Shown here piece after piece: positions 42,263 through 51,732 of a stretch of DNA of 64,000 bases. A program made the position numbers and the translations under genes. The stretch comes from Alphaproteobacteria bacterium (lineage in GTDB: Bacteria; Pseudomonadota; Alphaproteobacteria; SHVP01), in the NCBI GenBank assembly GCA_040216735.1, contig JAVJOO010000002.1:1081118-1145117 (forward strand). The letters run 5' to 3'. Below the pieces are notes generated by a model. It made no database searches, had not been told where the DNA came from, and saw only the letters and a program-made list of their open reading frames with translations. Position 1 is the stretch's first letter, and each line of letters starts with the position of its first letter.

Positions 42263-43441
42263 ATGAGCGTCGCCGAGCAACTCGACCAAGACGGCCTGAC
42301 TAAGGAAGAAGAGAGCCAGATCTTCGACACGATCGACAAATGGCTCGAGCGCGATGTCCGGCCGGTCGTGAAGAAATTCGACCATGCCGACGAGTATCCC
42401 TACGAGATCGTCGAGCAGATGAAGGAAATGGGTCTCTTCGGAGCGATTATCGAGCAGAGATACGGCGGCCTCGGCATGTCTGCATCGACCTACGCCAAGG
42501 TCGTGATTCGGATTACCGAAGTGTGGATGGCGCTTACCGGCATCTTCAACTCGCATCTCATCATGGCGACACTGGTCCAACGCTTCGGTACCGAAGAGCA
42601 AAAGCAAAAGTTCTTACCGCGGTTTGCCACAGGCGAGTTGCGCGGCGGTCTCGGTTTGACCGAGCCCAATGCCGGCACCGACCTGCAAAGCATCCGCACC
42701 CGCGCCGACAAGGACGGCGATTGGTACACCATCAATGGGTCCAAAACCTGGATCACCAATGGGATCGAGGGTACGTGCTACGCGTTGCTCACGAAGACCG
42801 ACACCCAGGCCAAGCCGGCGCACAAGGGCATGAGCTTCTTCATCGTTGAAAAGGGCGATGGGTTTACGGTCTCTAGGCGCTTGGAAAAACTCGGCTACAA
42901 GTCGATCGATTCGGCCGAACTCGTATTCGACAACTTCAAGGTGCCTGCAGCGAACCTGGTGGGCGGTGTCGAAGGGCAGGGTTTCTACCAGGCCGCCGGC
43001 GGTCTTGAAATCGGTCGCATTAACGTTGCGGCACGCGGCGTCGGACTTGCGAGCGCGGCCCTCAAGGACGCTACCCGCTATTCGCAAGAACGTCAGACCT
43101 TCGGCAAGCCGATCTGCCAGCACCAGGCGATCCAGCTCAAACTGGGCGACATGGCGACCAAGGTCGAGGCTGCGCGCTTATTGGTCGAGAACGCCGCGCA
43201 GGCCTACGACCGAGGCGAGCGGTGCGACATGGAAGCCGGGATGGCAAAGTACTTTGCTTCGGAAACGGCCGTCGAGGTGTCGCTCGAAGCCATGCGCATT
43301 CACGGTGGCTATGGGTATTCCAAGGAGTTCGACATCGAGCGCTACTATCGTGACGCCCCGCTGATGACCATCGGCGAAGGCACCAACGAAATGCAGCGCA
43401 TCATTATCGCGAAACAACTGATCGCGCGGAACCCGGCCTAG
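42263..43441 (+). CDS. Acyl-CoA dehydrogenase
   Basis: 392 residues with the full family pattern: RGGLGLTEPNAGTDLQSI (FAD/substrate region), TWITNG, QHQAIQLKLGDMATKVEAAR and the C-terminal GGYGYSKEFDIERYYRDA. TIGEGTNEMQR closes the flavin site. It oxidises an acyl-CoA to an enoyl-CoA, passing electrons to ETF. GGAGGA precedes the ATG at 42263. It follows MaoC and precedes two CoA-transferases, fitting a CoA-thioester catabolic operon. Confidence 0.94.
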   Translation: MSVAEQLDQDGLTKEEESQIFDTIDKWLERDVRPVVKKFDHADEYPYEIVEQMKEMGLFGAIIEQRYGGLGMSASTYAKVVIRITEVWMALTGIFNSHLIMATLVQRFGTEEQKQKFLPRFATGELRGGLGLTEPNAGTDLQSIRTRADKDGDWYTINGSKTWITNGIEGTCYALLTKTDTQAKPAHKGMSFFIVEKGDGFTVSRRLEKLGYKSIDSAELVFDNFKVPAANLVGGVEGQGFYQAAGGLEIGRINVAARGVGLASAALKDATRYSQERQTFGKPICQHQAIQLKLGDMATKVEAARLLVENAAQAYDRGERCDMEAGMAKYFASETAVEVSLEAMRIHGGYGYSKEFDIERYYRDAPLMTIGEGTNEMQRIIIAKQLIARNPA

Positions 43442-43446
43442 TTCGG

Positions 43447-43478
43447 GGCGGGCCGCGTCTGTCGGCCCGCCTCTTCTC
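43447..43478 (+). terminator. Hairpin between acyl-CoA dehydrogenase and CoA-transferase genes
   Basis: A perfect 9-bp stem, GGCGGGCCG (43447-43455) with CGGCCCGCC (43463-43471) and a 7-base loop, is followed by TCTTCTC rather than a T-run. It may be a partial terminator or an mRNA-stabilising hairpin that lowers expression of the downstream genes. Confidence 0.55.
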
Positions 43479-43500
43479 GTTAGTCACTGCGGAGAAGTTC

Positions 43501-44691
43501 ATGAGTCGTCCTCTTGAAGGGGTGCGGATTGTCACGGTCGAGCACTACGGTGCCGGGCCGTTCGGCACCGGCCATCTTGCCGCGCTCGGCGCCGACATTA
43601 TTAAGATCGAGAACCCCCACGTTGGCGGCGATTCTTCGCGCTCGGTGACGCCCCACCTCCTAGGAGAACATGACAGCCAGTTTTTCCAAACGCTGAATCA
43701 GAGCAAGCGGAGCCTTACGCTCGATCTCAAGCAACCCGAGGGTCAGGAAGTTCTGCGGCGGCTCGCCAAGAAAGCCGACGGCGTTATGAACAACCTGCGC
43801 GGCGATCAGCCGGCCAAACTCAAAATCACTCACCAAGACCTGAAAGCGGTGAACCCGGCGATCGTTTGCGCCCATTTGTCGGCCTATGGCCGCGAGGGTT
43901 CGCGGGCGACCTGGCCCGGCTACGACTATTTGATGCAGGCAGAGACCGGGTTCATGACGATCACCGGCGAGCCCGATGGACCGCCAACCCGCATGGGGCT
44001 CTCGATCGTCGACTGGATGACCGGTACGACCACCGTCCTGGCGTTGATCTCGGCGATTCTCAAGGCGCGCGCGACAGGCGAAGGGTGCGACATCGATTGC
44101 ACCTTGTTCGACACCGCGCTCTATCAGACCACGTATCCTGCGACCTGGTATCTCAACGAAAAGGAAATCACGCCGCGCTTGCCGCGATCGGCGCATCCCT
44201 CCCTGGTCCCAAGCCAACTCTATACGGCGAAGGACGGTTGGATCTTCCTTATGGGCCTGACCCCGAAATTCTGGAAGATCATCTGTGAGAAGACCGGTCG
44301 GATGGACCTGTTCGATCACCCCGACTTCATCGATTTTCCGGCTCGCAAGAAGAACGCCACAAAACTCAATCCGATCCTTGATTCGGTTTTTGCGGAAAAG
44401 AGTGTCGAAGCATGGGTCGATATCTTTGCCGGATTCGTGCCGATTGGCCCGGTTTACGATTTGGCCGACGCACTTGAGACCGACTTCGTCAAGGAACGCG
44501 AGATGATCCACACCTACGATCATCCCCAAAAGGGCAAGTTCCGGGTTGTCGCCAACCCCATCAAGATCGACGGCCAACGACTGCCGACGACCTATGCGCC
44601 GGACTTGGGGGAGAACACCGATGAGATCCTGCGCGATATCGGCTATGCCGACGGCGATATTGCCGCACTACGCAACAAAGGCATTGTTTGA
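43501..44691 (+). CDS. CaiB/BaiF class III CoA-transferase (copy 1)
   Basis: 396 residues, a family III CoA-transferase: GAGPFGTGHLAALGADIIKIENP at the N-terminus and the catalytic Asp171 in GLSIVDWMTGTT. The RxxxxxxLDLK motif is SKRSLTLDLKQPEG. It moves CoA between carboxylic acids. A second member follows 37 bases later with its catalytic Asp at the same residue number; the two may act on different acids or form a mixed dimer. Confidence 0.93.
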   Translation: MSRPLEGVRIVTVEHYGAGPFGTGHLAALGADIIKIENPHVGGDSSRSVTPHLLGEHDSQFFQTLNQSKRSLTLDLKQPEGQEVLRRLAKKADGVMNNLRGDQPAKLKITHQDLKAVNPAIVCAHLSAYGREGSRATWPGYDYLMQAETGFMTITGEPDGPPTRMGLSIVDWMTGTTTVLALISAILKARATGEGCDIDCTLFDTALYQTTYPATWYLNEKEITPRLPRSAHPSLVPSQLYTAKDGWIFLMGLTPKFWKIICEKTGRMDLFDHPDFIDFPARKKNATKLNPILDSVFAEKSVEAWVDIFAGFVPIGPVYDLADALETDFVKEREMIHTYDHPQKGKFRVVANPIKIDGQRLPTTYAPDLGENTDEILRDIGYADGDIAALRNKGIV

Positions 44692-44728
44692 TCGTCCGTT
44701 TCGCGGGCGCAGCTAAAGAGGGCAGACC

Positions 44729-45904
44729 ATGAAACTTGACGGGCTCAAAGTTCTCGACCTTTCGCTCTTTCTGCCGGGGCCGGCGGTGTCGCTGATGATG
44801 GCAGATCACGGCGCCGAGGTGATCAAGATCGAGAATCCCAAGGCGCCGGAGCCAACGCGTTTCAAACAGTTCTTCCCGTGGGTGCAGGGCGACTGGACAG
44901 TCATGTTTCGCACCACTCAGCGCGGCAAGAAAGCTCTCACACTGAACCTGAAAGACGCCGCTGCCAAAGAGGTTCTGTTCAAACTGGTGAAAGAAGCCGA
45001 CGTTTTTATCGAGTCTTTCCGCCCCGGAGTCATGAAACGCCTGGGGATCGACTACGACACGCTGCGGGCGATCAATCCAGGCCTCGTCTATTGCTCGATG
45101 TCGGCATTCGGCCAAGATGGCCCCTGGCGCGATCGCCCAGCACACGACACCGCTGCGGTAGCCGCGGCAGGTGTGCTTGGTCTTTCGAAATCGCCCGAAG
45201 GCGAATCGGGCCCGGCAATCTTGGGCGTTGCTATTTCCGACATGCTCTCATCGCACCTCGCGTTCGGCGGCATCATGATGGCGCTCTATCGCCGCCAACA
45301 GACCGGTGACGGCGACTACGTCGACATCAGCATGTTCGAATCCGTACTCAATGCCTCGCCCAATATCGTCGGCCCCGTCTTCGCGGGGAAACAAGCACCC
45401 GAACCGCTGCGGGAGCGAACCCACGGCGGTAACGCGATGCTGAACATCTATGCCTTGAAAGACGGCAGCCATATGGCGTTGGGCGGTGGCGAGCACAAGT
45501 TCGTCGAGGAATTGTTCAACGGTTTGGGCCGTCCCGAATTCATCGAGCCAGTGACGGGCCCCGCAGGCGAGGGCCATTGGCCGGCGATCGCATTCCTGCG
45601 CGAGGAATTTCGCAAGAAAAATCGGGCTGAATGGGAAGCGTGGTTCGAGGGGCGCGATATCTGCTGGATGCCGGTAATGGATCTGGAAGAAGCATGGGAT
45701 ACGCCCCAGGTGTGGGAGCGTGAAATGCGGATCAAAGATCCCGATGGGAACGATCACATGGGCATTCCGATCAAATTCAAGAATGAACCCGGTCGCGTCA
45801 ATTTTCATTTACCGAAACATGGCGAGAACAATGCCGAAATCCTCAAGGGGTTGGGCTACTCGGCGGACGAGATTGCCGCGTTGAAGGCCGCGGGCGCGAT
45901 CTGA
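44729..45904 (+). CDS. CaiB/BaiF class III CoA-transferase (copy 2)
   Basis: 391 residues with LSLFLPGPAVSLMMADHGAEV at the N-terminus, KKALTLNLKDAA, and catalytic Asp171 (GVAISDMLSSH). It is clearly related to but strongly diverged from the upstream copy. In SmtAB-type systems two such proteins form one succinyl-CoA:malate/citramalate CoA-transferase; that is a possible model here. AGAGGG lies before the ATG. The MFS gene follows at 22 bases. Confidence 0.93.
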   Translation: MKLDGLKVLDLSLFLPGPAVSLMMADHGAEVIKIENPKAPEPTRFKQFFPWVQGDWTVMFRTTQRGKKALTLNLKDAAAKEVLFKLVKEADVFIESFRPGVMKRLGIDYDTLRAINPGLVYCSMSAFGQDGPWRDRPAHDTAAVAAAGVLGLSKSPEGESGPAILGVAISDMLSSHLAFGGIMMALYRRQQTGDGDYVDISMFESVLNASPNIVGPVFAGKQAPEPLRERTHGGNAMLNIYALKDGSHMALGGGEHKFVEELFNGLGRPEFIEPVTGPAGEGHWPAIAFLREEFRKKNRAEWEAWFEGRDICWMPVMDLEEAWDTPQVWEREMRIKDPDGNDHMGIPIKFKNEPGRVNFHLPKHGENNAEILKGLGYSADEIAALKAAGAI

Positions 45905-45926
45905 CACAGGGTCCGAGGTTTCCACC

Positions 45927-47108
45927 GTGACCGGCCAAGCGGTCGTCGGCACCCTCGGCAAGACGACACTTCTCTTTGCGGCAGTGCTGGCACCGTTCCA
46001 GGCGGCGTCGATCTCGCCGGCGATTCCGGAACTCCTTGCCCATTTCGCGGACCACCCCAATGCCGCGTATCTCGCGCGGCTGGTGCTGGTGATGCCGTCG
46101 ATTGGGATTGCCATCTCGGCGCCCCTTGCCGGTGCCGTCATCGACCGATTTGGGCGCCGTAGGTTTCTGATCGTTGCAATCTTCGCCTACGCCCTTCTGG
46201 GTGCTTCAGGCGGCCTCGTCGACAACCTCGAAGTCGTGCTGGCGACGCGCCTCTTGCTCGGCTTTGCCGCGGGCGGTGTGATGACCGCGACCGTTACCTT
46301 GATGGGCGACTATTTCGACGGGCCGGAGCGCCAGAAGTTCCTCGGGCAACGCACGGCGTTCGTCAACTTCAGCGCCATTGCCATCAACATCAGCGGCGGC
46401 GTGTTGGCGGCGATCGACTGGCGCGTGCCGTTCCTAGTTTTTCTGGTCGCGCTGGTGCTGGTCCCACTAGGTCTGCGTTCGCTACCCGAACCGGTCGTCA
46501 GTGCTGAGGCCAAGGCAGCCCCACGGATGCGGTTTCGCGAATGGCCGCTGGCGTTCATCGCTCTAGTTTATGTGATGGTTTTTTTCGTCAACGTCGCGTT
46601 CTTCTTCGTGCCGACACAAATACCGTTCTTCGTTCGTACCCTTGGCTACGTTGACGCGTCGACAGCCGGCCTGTCGCTTGCGGCTTCTTCGCTGGGGATC
46701 GCACTCGGCTCGCTGCTCTATCATCCGATCCGCTCACGGGTGCGCCAGGCGGCAAGTACCTTTGTCCCAGCCGCTGCACTCGTCGTGCTCGGTTTTTCTC
46801 TTGTCTCGGTCGCCGATTCGTTGGCAACGGTGATGCCTGGGTTGTTGCTTGCCGGACTTGGCTTCGGCGTGATCAACGTCAACGCGATCGTCTGGTCGAT
46901 GGAGGGGACACCCGCAGTGCTCCGCGGTCGAATCGTCGGCGGCCTAACCGCAGCGATGATGCTGGGGCACTTCTTCTCGCCGCTTATCAGCCAGCCGCTC
47001 GCTCAAGCCTGGGGCCTGCCGGCCGTTTACCTGTTCGGAGTCGGCTTGCTCGGCCTGATCGGTACGATCTTTCTGATCAACGCCCTGCGACCACGTCGCG
47101 CGATTTAG
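45927..47108 (+). CDS. Major facilitator superfamily transporter
   Basis: 393 residues from a GTG start with about 12 hydrophobic helices. The MFS loop 2-3 motif is GAVIDRFGRRRFLI, and the mid-region loop carries the charged EPVVSAEAKAAP. It is probably a proton-coupled carrier. As the last gene of the MaoC/CoA-transferase operon it may take up the acid that the operon degrades, or export a product. It is convergent with the VOC gene (4-base overlap). Confidence 0.9.
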   Translation: MTGQAVVGTLGKTTLLFAAVLAPFQAASISPAIPELLAHFADHPNAAYLARLVLVMPSIGIAISAPLAGAVIDRFGRRRFLIVAIFAYALLGASGGLVDNLEVVLATRLLLGFAAGGVMTATVTLMGDYFDGPERQKFLGQRTAFVNFSAIAINISGGVLAAIDWRVPFLVFLVALVLVPLGLRSLPEPVVSAEAKAAPRMRFREWPLAFIALVYVMVFFVNVAFFFVPTQIPFFVRTLGYVDASTAGLSLAASSLGIALGSLLYHPIRSRVRQAASTFVPAAALVVLGFSLVSVADSLATVMPGLLLAGLGFGVINVNAIVWSMEGTPAVLRGRIVGGLTAAMMLGHFFSPLISQPLAQAWGLPAVYLFGVGLLGLIGTIFLINALRPRRAI

Positions 47109-47611
47109 CCAGCCAACGCTTTGCGCTTTGCCGCGCTGCGCATTTTTGCGGCGTCGCGCTTGTCTTTGGCGATGGTGATCGGCCCTTTCAATTCCACGAT
47201 ATTGCCGTCGGGGTCCAGGACATCCATTGCTTTGCCGCTGCCATCCGCGCCATAGAGGCGCCGGGTCTCGCCGGCTTTGATCTTGTGTTTGCGCAAGTGC
47301 GCCCGAATTCGCTTTTCGTTGAACGTTTCTAGGTTCAAGGCGAAGTGATGCATGTTGCGACCCTTCAAGGCGACTTCGCGAGCCTTCTTCATGGTACTGG
47401 CCGTCTTCACGGCGCGCCGTCCTGGGGCAAGCTGGAGGTCAACCATACTGCGCCCGGCGCGCATTTGCAGAAGACTGATGCTCTCGACGAAACGCTCCTC
47501 CCACATCCCAAGAACGTCCGTATAGAAGCGTCGTGCGCGCTCAATATCCGAGACGAGCAGGACGACATGGTCGATTCGGTTGGTCGCAATCGGGTGTTTT
47601 GATTTGGCCAT
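47105..47611 (-). CDS. VOC-superfamily protein
   Basis: About 168 residues. A VOC module opens with IDHVVLLVSDIERARRFYTDVLG, and a second half has HHFALNLETFNEKRIRAHL and AMDVLDPDGNIVELKGP. The His and Glu metal ligands are present. The C-terminus is a short basic tail (KRDAAKMRSAAKRKALAG). The ATG at 47611 overlaps the stop of the CoA-transferase upstream, with AGGAGG inside that gene's end, so the two are coupled. The substrate is unknown. Confidence 0.85.
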   Translation of the reverse strand: MAKSKHPIATNRIDHVVLLVSDIERARRFYTDVLGMWEERFVESISLLQMRAGRSMVDLQLAPGRRAVKTASTMKKAREVALKGRNMHHFALNLETFNEKRIRAHLRKHKIKAGETRRLYGADGSGKAMDVLDPDGNIVELKGPITIAKDKRDAAKMRSAAKRKALAG

Positions 47612-48882
47612 CAACGCCTCCTTAGGGCAGGGACTTCATCGCGGGCGGCGCGCAATTCGTCACGAAATTGCGGTGCCGCCGCGACCTCGATAAGCAATTC
47701 CGCCCGTTCGGGCAGGGTCTTGTTGCGCAGGTCGGCGATTCCGTTTTCGGTGATTACGTATTCGATGTCGGTGCGGGCGACCGAGACCGAGGTTCCCGGT
47801 GCCAGTGCTGGGACGATACGCGAGGTTTTTCCGTCCGACGTGGTCGATACCAAGGCGACAATGGCGCGGCCGCCCTTCGAACGCCGAGCGCCGCGCAAGA
47901 AGTCGACAAGGCCGCCGGCCGCGCTGATCTGATTGCCTTTGATCATTTCCGCATTGGCCTGCCCCAGGATGTCGAGTTCGATCGACGAGTTGATCGCGAC
48001 CAGGTTGTCGATGGCACCAAGAACGCCGATGTCGTGGGTGAACGTCGCCGGATGGAACGCGATATCGGGATCGTTGCCGACAAAGTCGTAAAGCGCCCTA
48101 CTGCCCACCGCGACGCCGGTTTGAACCATGGGCCGCGGCCCGCCGCGTGCCATCGCGCCCGACGCCGCCAGCGCCATGAGCGGATCGCACACCATGCCGC
48201 CATGCATTCTCAGGTTCTTGCGGTCGGTGAGCGGTTCCAAGACGGTCGCTTGAATCTTGCCGACCCCGATTTGAATCGTATCGTCGTCGCGGATCAGGCT
48301 TGCGACGTTGGCACCTACCGCGCGGAGCGCATCGTTCTCGGCGCCGAGGTCGTATTCCAGAAGGTCGAAGGGCTCCTCAACGACGTAATCCAAGGCGTCG
48401 TAGGCGATCTTAGGGGCATGGGGTGGCGCCGGCATGTTCGGATTGACGTGCGCCACCAGGGTCTTTGCGTAGCCAACGATCGAAGGCGGAAAGTCGGCGG
48501 CGATTCCGAAACTGCACTGCCCGTTCTTGTCCGGCGGCGATACCTGGATCAGGGCGAGGTCCAGCGGCGTACTCTGCAAATAGGGCGTGATCTCTGAATA
48601 GTGCATCGGCAGGAAGTCGACTTTGCCCGCAGCGAACGATTTGCGCAGCGCGGGTGTAACGAAGAAAGATGTCACCCGGCAATCCTCGTGCAGAGCGGCG
48701 TAGTCGATCTGGTTAACCCCCGGAATCCAGACACCAACGAAGCGGATACCGGCGCATGCCGCGCTATTCTCCTGCAGGATTTTGGCGAAGAGCAGGGATT
48801 CCCCGGCGCAGTCGGGCATATAGACCGATTGACCGGGCTTGAGCAGCGAGGTCAGGTCGTTGGGGGCAAGTGATTTAGGCAT
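47611..48882 (-). CDS. Acetyl-CoA hydrolase/4-hydroxybutyrate CoA-transferase-like protein
   Basis: 423 residues of the Cat1/acetyl-CoA hydrolase family (class I CoA-transferase). GVGKIQATVLEPL and the catalytic-Glu region INSSIELDILGQANAE are visible, followed by GGLVDFLRGA and YVITENGIADLRNKT. It transfers CoA from an acyl-CoA to an acid. With the two class III transferases it makes three CoA-transferases within 5.5 kb. It stands divergent from the MmgE/PrpD genes. Confidence 0.92.
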   Translation of the reverse strand: MPKSLAPNDLTSLLKPGQSVYMPDCAGESLLFAKILQENSAACAGIRFVGVWIPGVNQIDYAALHEDCRVTSFFVTPALRKSFAAGKVDFLPMHYSEITPYLQSTPLDLALIQVSPPDKNGQCSFGIAADFPPSIVGYAKTLVAHVNPNMPAPPHAPKIAYDALDYVVEEPFDLLEYDLGAENDALRAVGANVASLIRDDDTIQIGVGKIQATVLEPLTDRKNLRMHGGMVCDPLMALAASGAMARGGPRPMVQTGVAVGSRALYDFVGNDPDIAFHPATFTHDIGVLGAIDNLVAINSSIELDILGQANAEMIKGNQISAAGGLVDFLRGARRSKGGRAIVALVSTTSDGKTSRIVPALAPGTSVSVARTDIEYVITENGIADLRNKTLPERAELLIEVAAAPQFRDELRAARDEVPALRRR

Positions 48883-48965
48883 ACGGTCCTTCGGCCAGAT
48901 TGTCTTTGCGGACCCCTATGTTACCATTCCCTCGACCCGCGTCGATCCGACATCCCGGCCTTTTC

Positions 48966-50306
48966 ATGACCAATCAAAGCCTGACCGAGCAACTGATCGC
49001 GTTGCTTCACCGACCCATCACGCAGGACGACCGCGCCCGCGCGGCGCTGCATGTCCTCGATTGGATCGGCTGCGCGGTGATCGGGGCGACGACCGCGCCG
49101 GGCGAGGTTATGAAGGCGTATGGCCGCTACGAACCGGGCGGGTCGTGCAAGGCGATCGGTGTGGGCGACGTGCGTGCCGAGACGGCGGCGTTCGTCAACG
49201 GCGCCTTCGGCAACGTCTTGGAGATGGACGATATCCATCGCACCTCGGTCCTCCACCCCGGACCTGTCGTGATCCCCGCAGCGCTCGCCATGGCCCAGGC
49301 GCAAGGGACCGAAACCTCGGCCTTCTTGGACGCCTTGATTCGCGGCTACGAAGTCGTCATTCGTATCGGGGCGTCGGTGGGTCTTGGGCACTACAAGTAT
49401 TTTCACAGCACGGCCACCTGCGGTCCTTTTGGCGCGGCGGCGGCGGCAGGGAGCGTCTTGGGTTTGAGCGACGACCAACTCGCCGATGCCCTGGGTAATG
49501 CCGGCACCCTTGCCGGCGGGCTGTGGCAGCTTCGCAACGAAGACGTCATGTCCAAACAACTTCACAACGCTCACGCCGCGCGGTCGGGCGTTGTCGCGGC
49601 AACCTTGGCCCAACGCGGATTGACTGGTCCCCGCAACATTCTCGAAGGGCCCCAGGGGTTCTACGCGGCGATGTGCCCTGATGCAGACTCTGCCGTCGTT
49701 ATGGCGGATCCAACCGCACCGTGGATGGTCTACGATACGAGTTTCAAGCCATGGCCGGCCTGTCGCCACGCGCATCCGACGATCGACGCTATGTTGCTGC
49801 TGCGCGATCGCATCGCAGCACCTGAGGATGTCGAACGGATCGTCGTACGGACCTACGCCGATTCGGTCGCGTTTTGCGACCGGCCCGACCCCCAGAACGT
49901 AGTCGACGCAAAGTTCAGCCTTCAGCACGTCGTTGCAGTGGTCCTTGGCGAGGGCAAGCCGACCCTCGCTTCGTTCGAACCCACTGTGTTCCGCCGCGCC
50001 GACATAGCCGCGGTCCGGAGCAAAGTGACGGTAGAGGCCGCACAGGTCTACAGCGCGGCTTTTCCCCACCACTACGGCGCCGAGGTCGAGATTTGGGGCA
50101 AAGGCGGTTTGCACGAGAAAGCAGTTGTGAGGGATGCGCTTGGCGACCCCGGTAACCCGGTAGGCGACGAGACGGTCGTCGCAAAAGCGCGCGAACTGTT
50201 GTCGGCGGGCGGATTGCCCACGCCCAAGGTAGAGGCCATAGTGCAAAAAACGCTGGCTTTGGGCCGCGGCGGTACCATCGACGACGTCACCGAACTGCTG
50301 CCCTAG
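48966..50306 (+). CDS. MmgE/PrpD-family protein (copy 1)
   Basis: About 446 residues with the MmgE/PrpD fold: helical domain motifs LDWIGCAVIGA, VNGAFGNVLEMDD and HPGPVVIPAALA, and FKPWPACRHAHPTIDA, which contains the active-site His/Lys region. The family includes 2-methylcitrate dehydratase, cis-aconitate decarboxylase and imidodisuccinate lyases. The exact reaction is unknown. I use the ATG at 48966; in-frame starts further upstream lack family sequence. A second member follows at 26 bases. Confidence 0.9.
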   Translation: MTNQSLTEQLIALLHRPITQDDRARAALHVLDWIGCAVIGATTAPGEVMKAYGRYEPGGSCKAIGVGDVRAETAAFVNGAFGNVLEMDDIHRTSVLHPGPVVIPAALAMAQAQGTETSAFLDALIRGYEVVIRIGASVGLGHYKYFHSTATCGPFGAAAAAGSVLGLSDDQLADALGNAGTLAGGLWQLRNEDVMSKQLHNAHAARSGVVAATLAQRGLTGPRNILEGPQGFYAAMCPDADSAVVMADPTAPWMVYDTSFKPWPACRHAHPTIDAMLLLRDRIAAPEDVERIVVRTYADSVAFCDRPDPQNVVDAKFSLQHVVAVVLGEGKPTLASFEPTVFRRADIAAVRSKVTVEAAQVYSAAFPHHYGAEVEIWGKGGLHEKAVVRDALGDPGNPVGDETVVAKARELLSAGGLPTPKVEAIVQKTLALGRGGTIDDVTELLP

Positions 50307-50332
50307 CGAAATACGAGAAGGGGAGGACGAAC

Positions 50333-51730
50333 ATGTCTGCCGCACAGGACATTGGCGACGAGGTCAATCCAGTCGAGACACTGGCGGCGCATGTCGTCGG
50401 TACCCGGTTTGAGGACCTCCCGCCGGCGGCTGTCCAGGCCGCAAAAACTTTTATCCTCGATTCGATTGGAGTCGGCGTGGCCGGCTCCGACGGACCCTGG
50501 ATCCGCCAACTGATCGATACGGTCAAGGGATGGGGCTCGGGCGATGAGGCGCGCGTCTTAGTGCACGGAACGAGGCTGCCTGCGGCATCTGCCGCGATCG
50601 TCAACGCCTACCAGATCCATTGTTTAGAGTACGACTGCGTCAACGAGGACGCCGTAATTCACCCGATGGCGACCATCCTCGGCGCCGTGACTGCCGAGGC
50701 CGATCGCGCCGGCGGCTACAGCGGAAAGGATTTGATCCTGGCTGTCGCGCTCGGTGTCGATGCCTCGTGCGTGCTGGGGATTTCGTCCCGTGCACCGATG
50801 CGGTTTTTCCGTCCCTCCACCGCTGGCGCCTTCGGCGCGACGGCGGCAATCGCCAAGCTGCGGGGCTTCGACGAAGCCACTTTGATCAACGCCTTTGGCG
50901 CCATCTATGGCCAGATCTCGGGCACTCTCGCCCCCCACCGCGAGGGGTCGCCGGTACTCGGGATGCAGATCGGGTTCTGCGCCCGTGGCGCGATCTCGGC
51001 CTGCGATTTGGCCCAGGCGGGCTTGGTCGGTCCCCACGAAGTCATCACCGGGATGTACGGGTATTTGCCGATGTACGAGGGCGACTACGACCATATCGCG
51101 GCCTTCGCTTCGCTCGGCAAGACGTGGCAAATCACCCGTGTGTCGCACAAACCTTTTCCCTCGGGGCGTCTGACCCACGGGGTTGTCGATGGCATTCAGC
51201 AGTTGCTAAAGAACGACGGGCTAAAGCCCGAACAGGTCGAGCGGATGGTCGCTTTGGTTCCGCCGCTCGCGCACCGCTTGACGGGGCGGCCCGACATTCC
51301 GAACCCGGAACCAAACTACGCCAAGCTGTGCATTCCATTTGTTGCGGCTACCGCGCTCCTTGAGGGCACGGTCGATGTGCAGCATTTCAAGGGCGACTGG
51401 CTCCGCAATCCCAAGGTGCACGAGATTGCCGCCCGGGTGGAGCCGGTCGAGGACTCCAACCCCAACACCAATGCCGTCGCGCCGCAACGCCTCGAGGTGC
51501 ACCTCAAGGACGGGCGTATGCTGGCGGTCGACATGCCGCAAATCTTCGGTCACCCGGAGAATCCGCTGTCCTACGAGCAGAATGTCGGCAAGTTCAAGGG
51601 CGCTTGGGCGTCCGCGGCGCGGCCGCTGAGTGCTGCGAACGCCGATCGCATGATCGAATATGTCGACAACCTTGAGTCGGTTGCCGACGTTCGTTCCCTT
51701 ATCGATCTAACAATGGCTGAGACCGAGTAA
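50333..51730 (+). CDS. MmgE/PrpD-family protein (copy 2)
   Basis: 465 residues of the same family as the previous gene but clearly diverged: ILDSIGVGVAG, VNAYQIHCLEYDCVNEDAVIHPMATILGA, and SHKPFPSGRLTHGVVDGI at the site where copy 1 has KPWPACRHAHP. The replaced residues suggest a different substrate. GGGGAGG precedes the ATG. The AMP-ligase-like gene starts 2 bases after its stop. Confidence 0.92.
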   Translation: MSAAQDIGDEVNPVETLAAHVVGTRFEDLPPAAVQAAKTFILDSIGVGVAGSDGPWIRQLIDTVKGWGSGDEARVLVHGTRLPAASAAIVNAYQIHCLEYDCVNEDAVIHPMATILGAVTAEADRAGGYSGKDLILAVALGVDASCVLGISSRAPMRFFRPSTAGAFGATAAIAKLRGFDEATLINAFGAIYGQISGTLAPHREGSPVLGMQIGFCARGAISACDLAQAGLVGPHEVITGMYGYLPMYEGDYDHIAAFASLGKTWQITRVSHKPFPSGRLTHGVVDGIQQLLKNDGLKPEQVERMVALVPPLAHRLTGRPDIPNPEPNYAKLCIPFVAATALLEGTVDVQHFKGDWLRNPKVHEIAARVEPVEDSNPNTNAVAPQRLEVHLKDGRMLAVDMPQIFGHPENPLSYEQNVGKFKGAWASAARPLSAANADRMIEYVDNLESVADVRSLIDLTMAETE

Positions 51731-51732
51731 CT

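Noticed and set aside
43660-44577. Minus-strand open frame of about 305 codons opposite CoA-transferase copy 1
   Set aside because: A GC-rich shadow frame; the plus strand has catalytic Asp171 and family motifs over the same bases.
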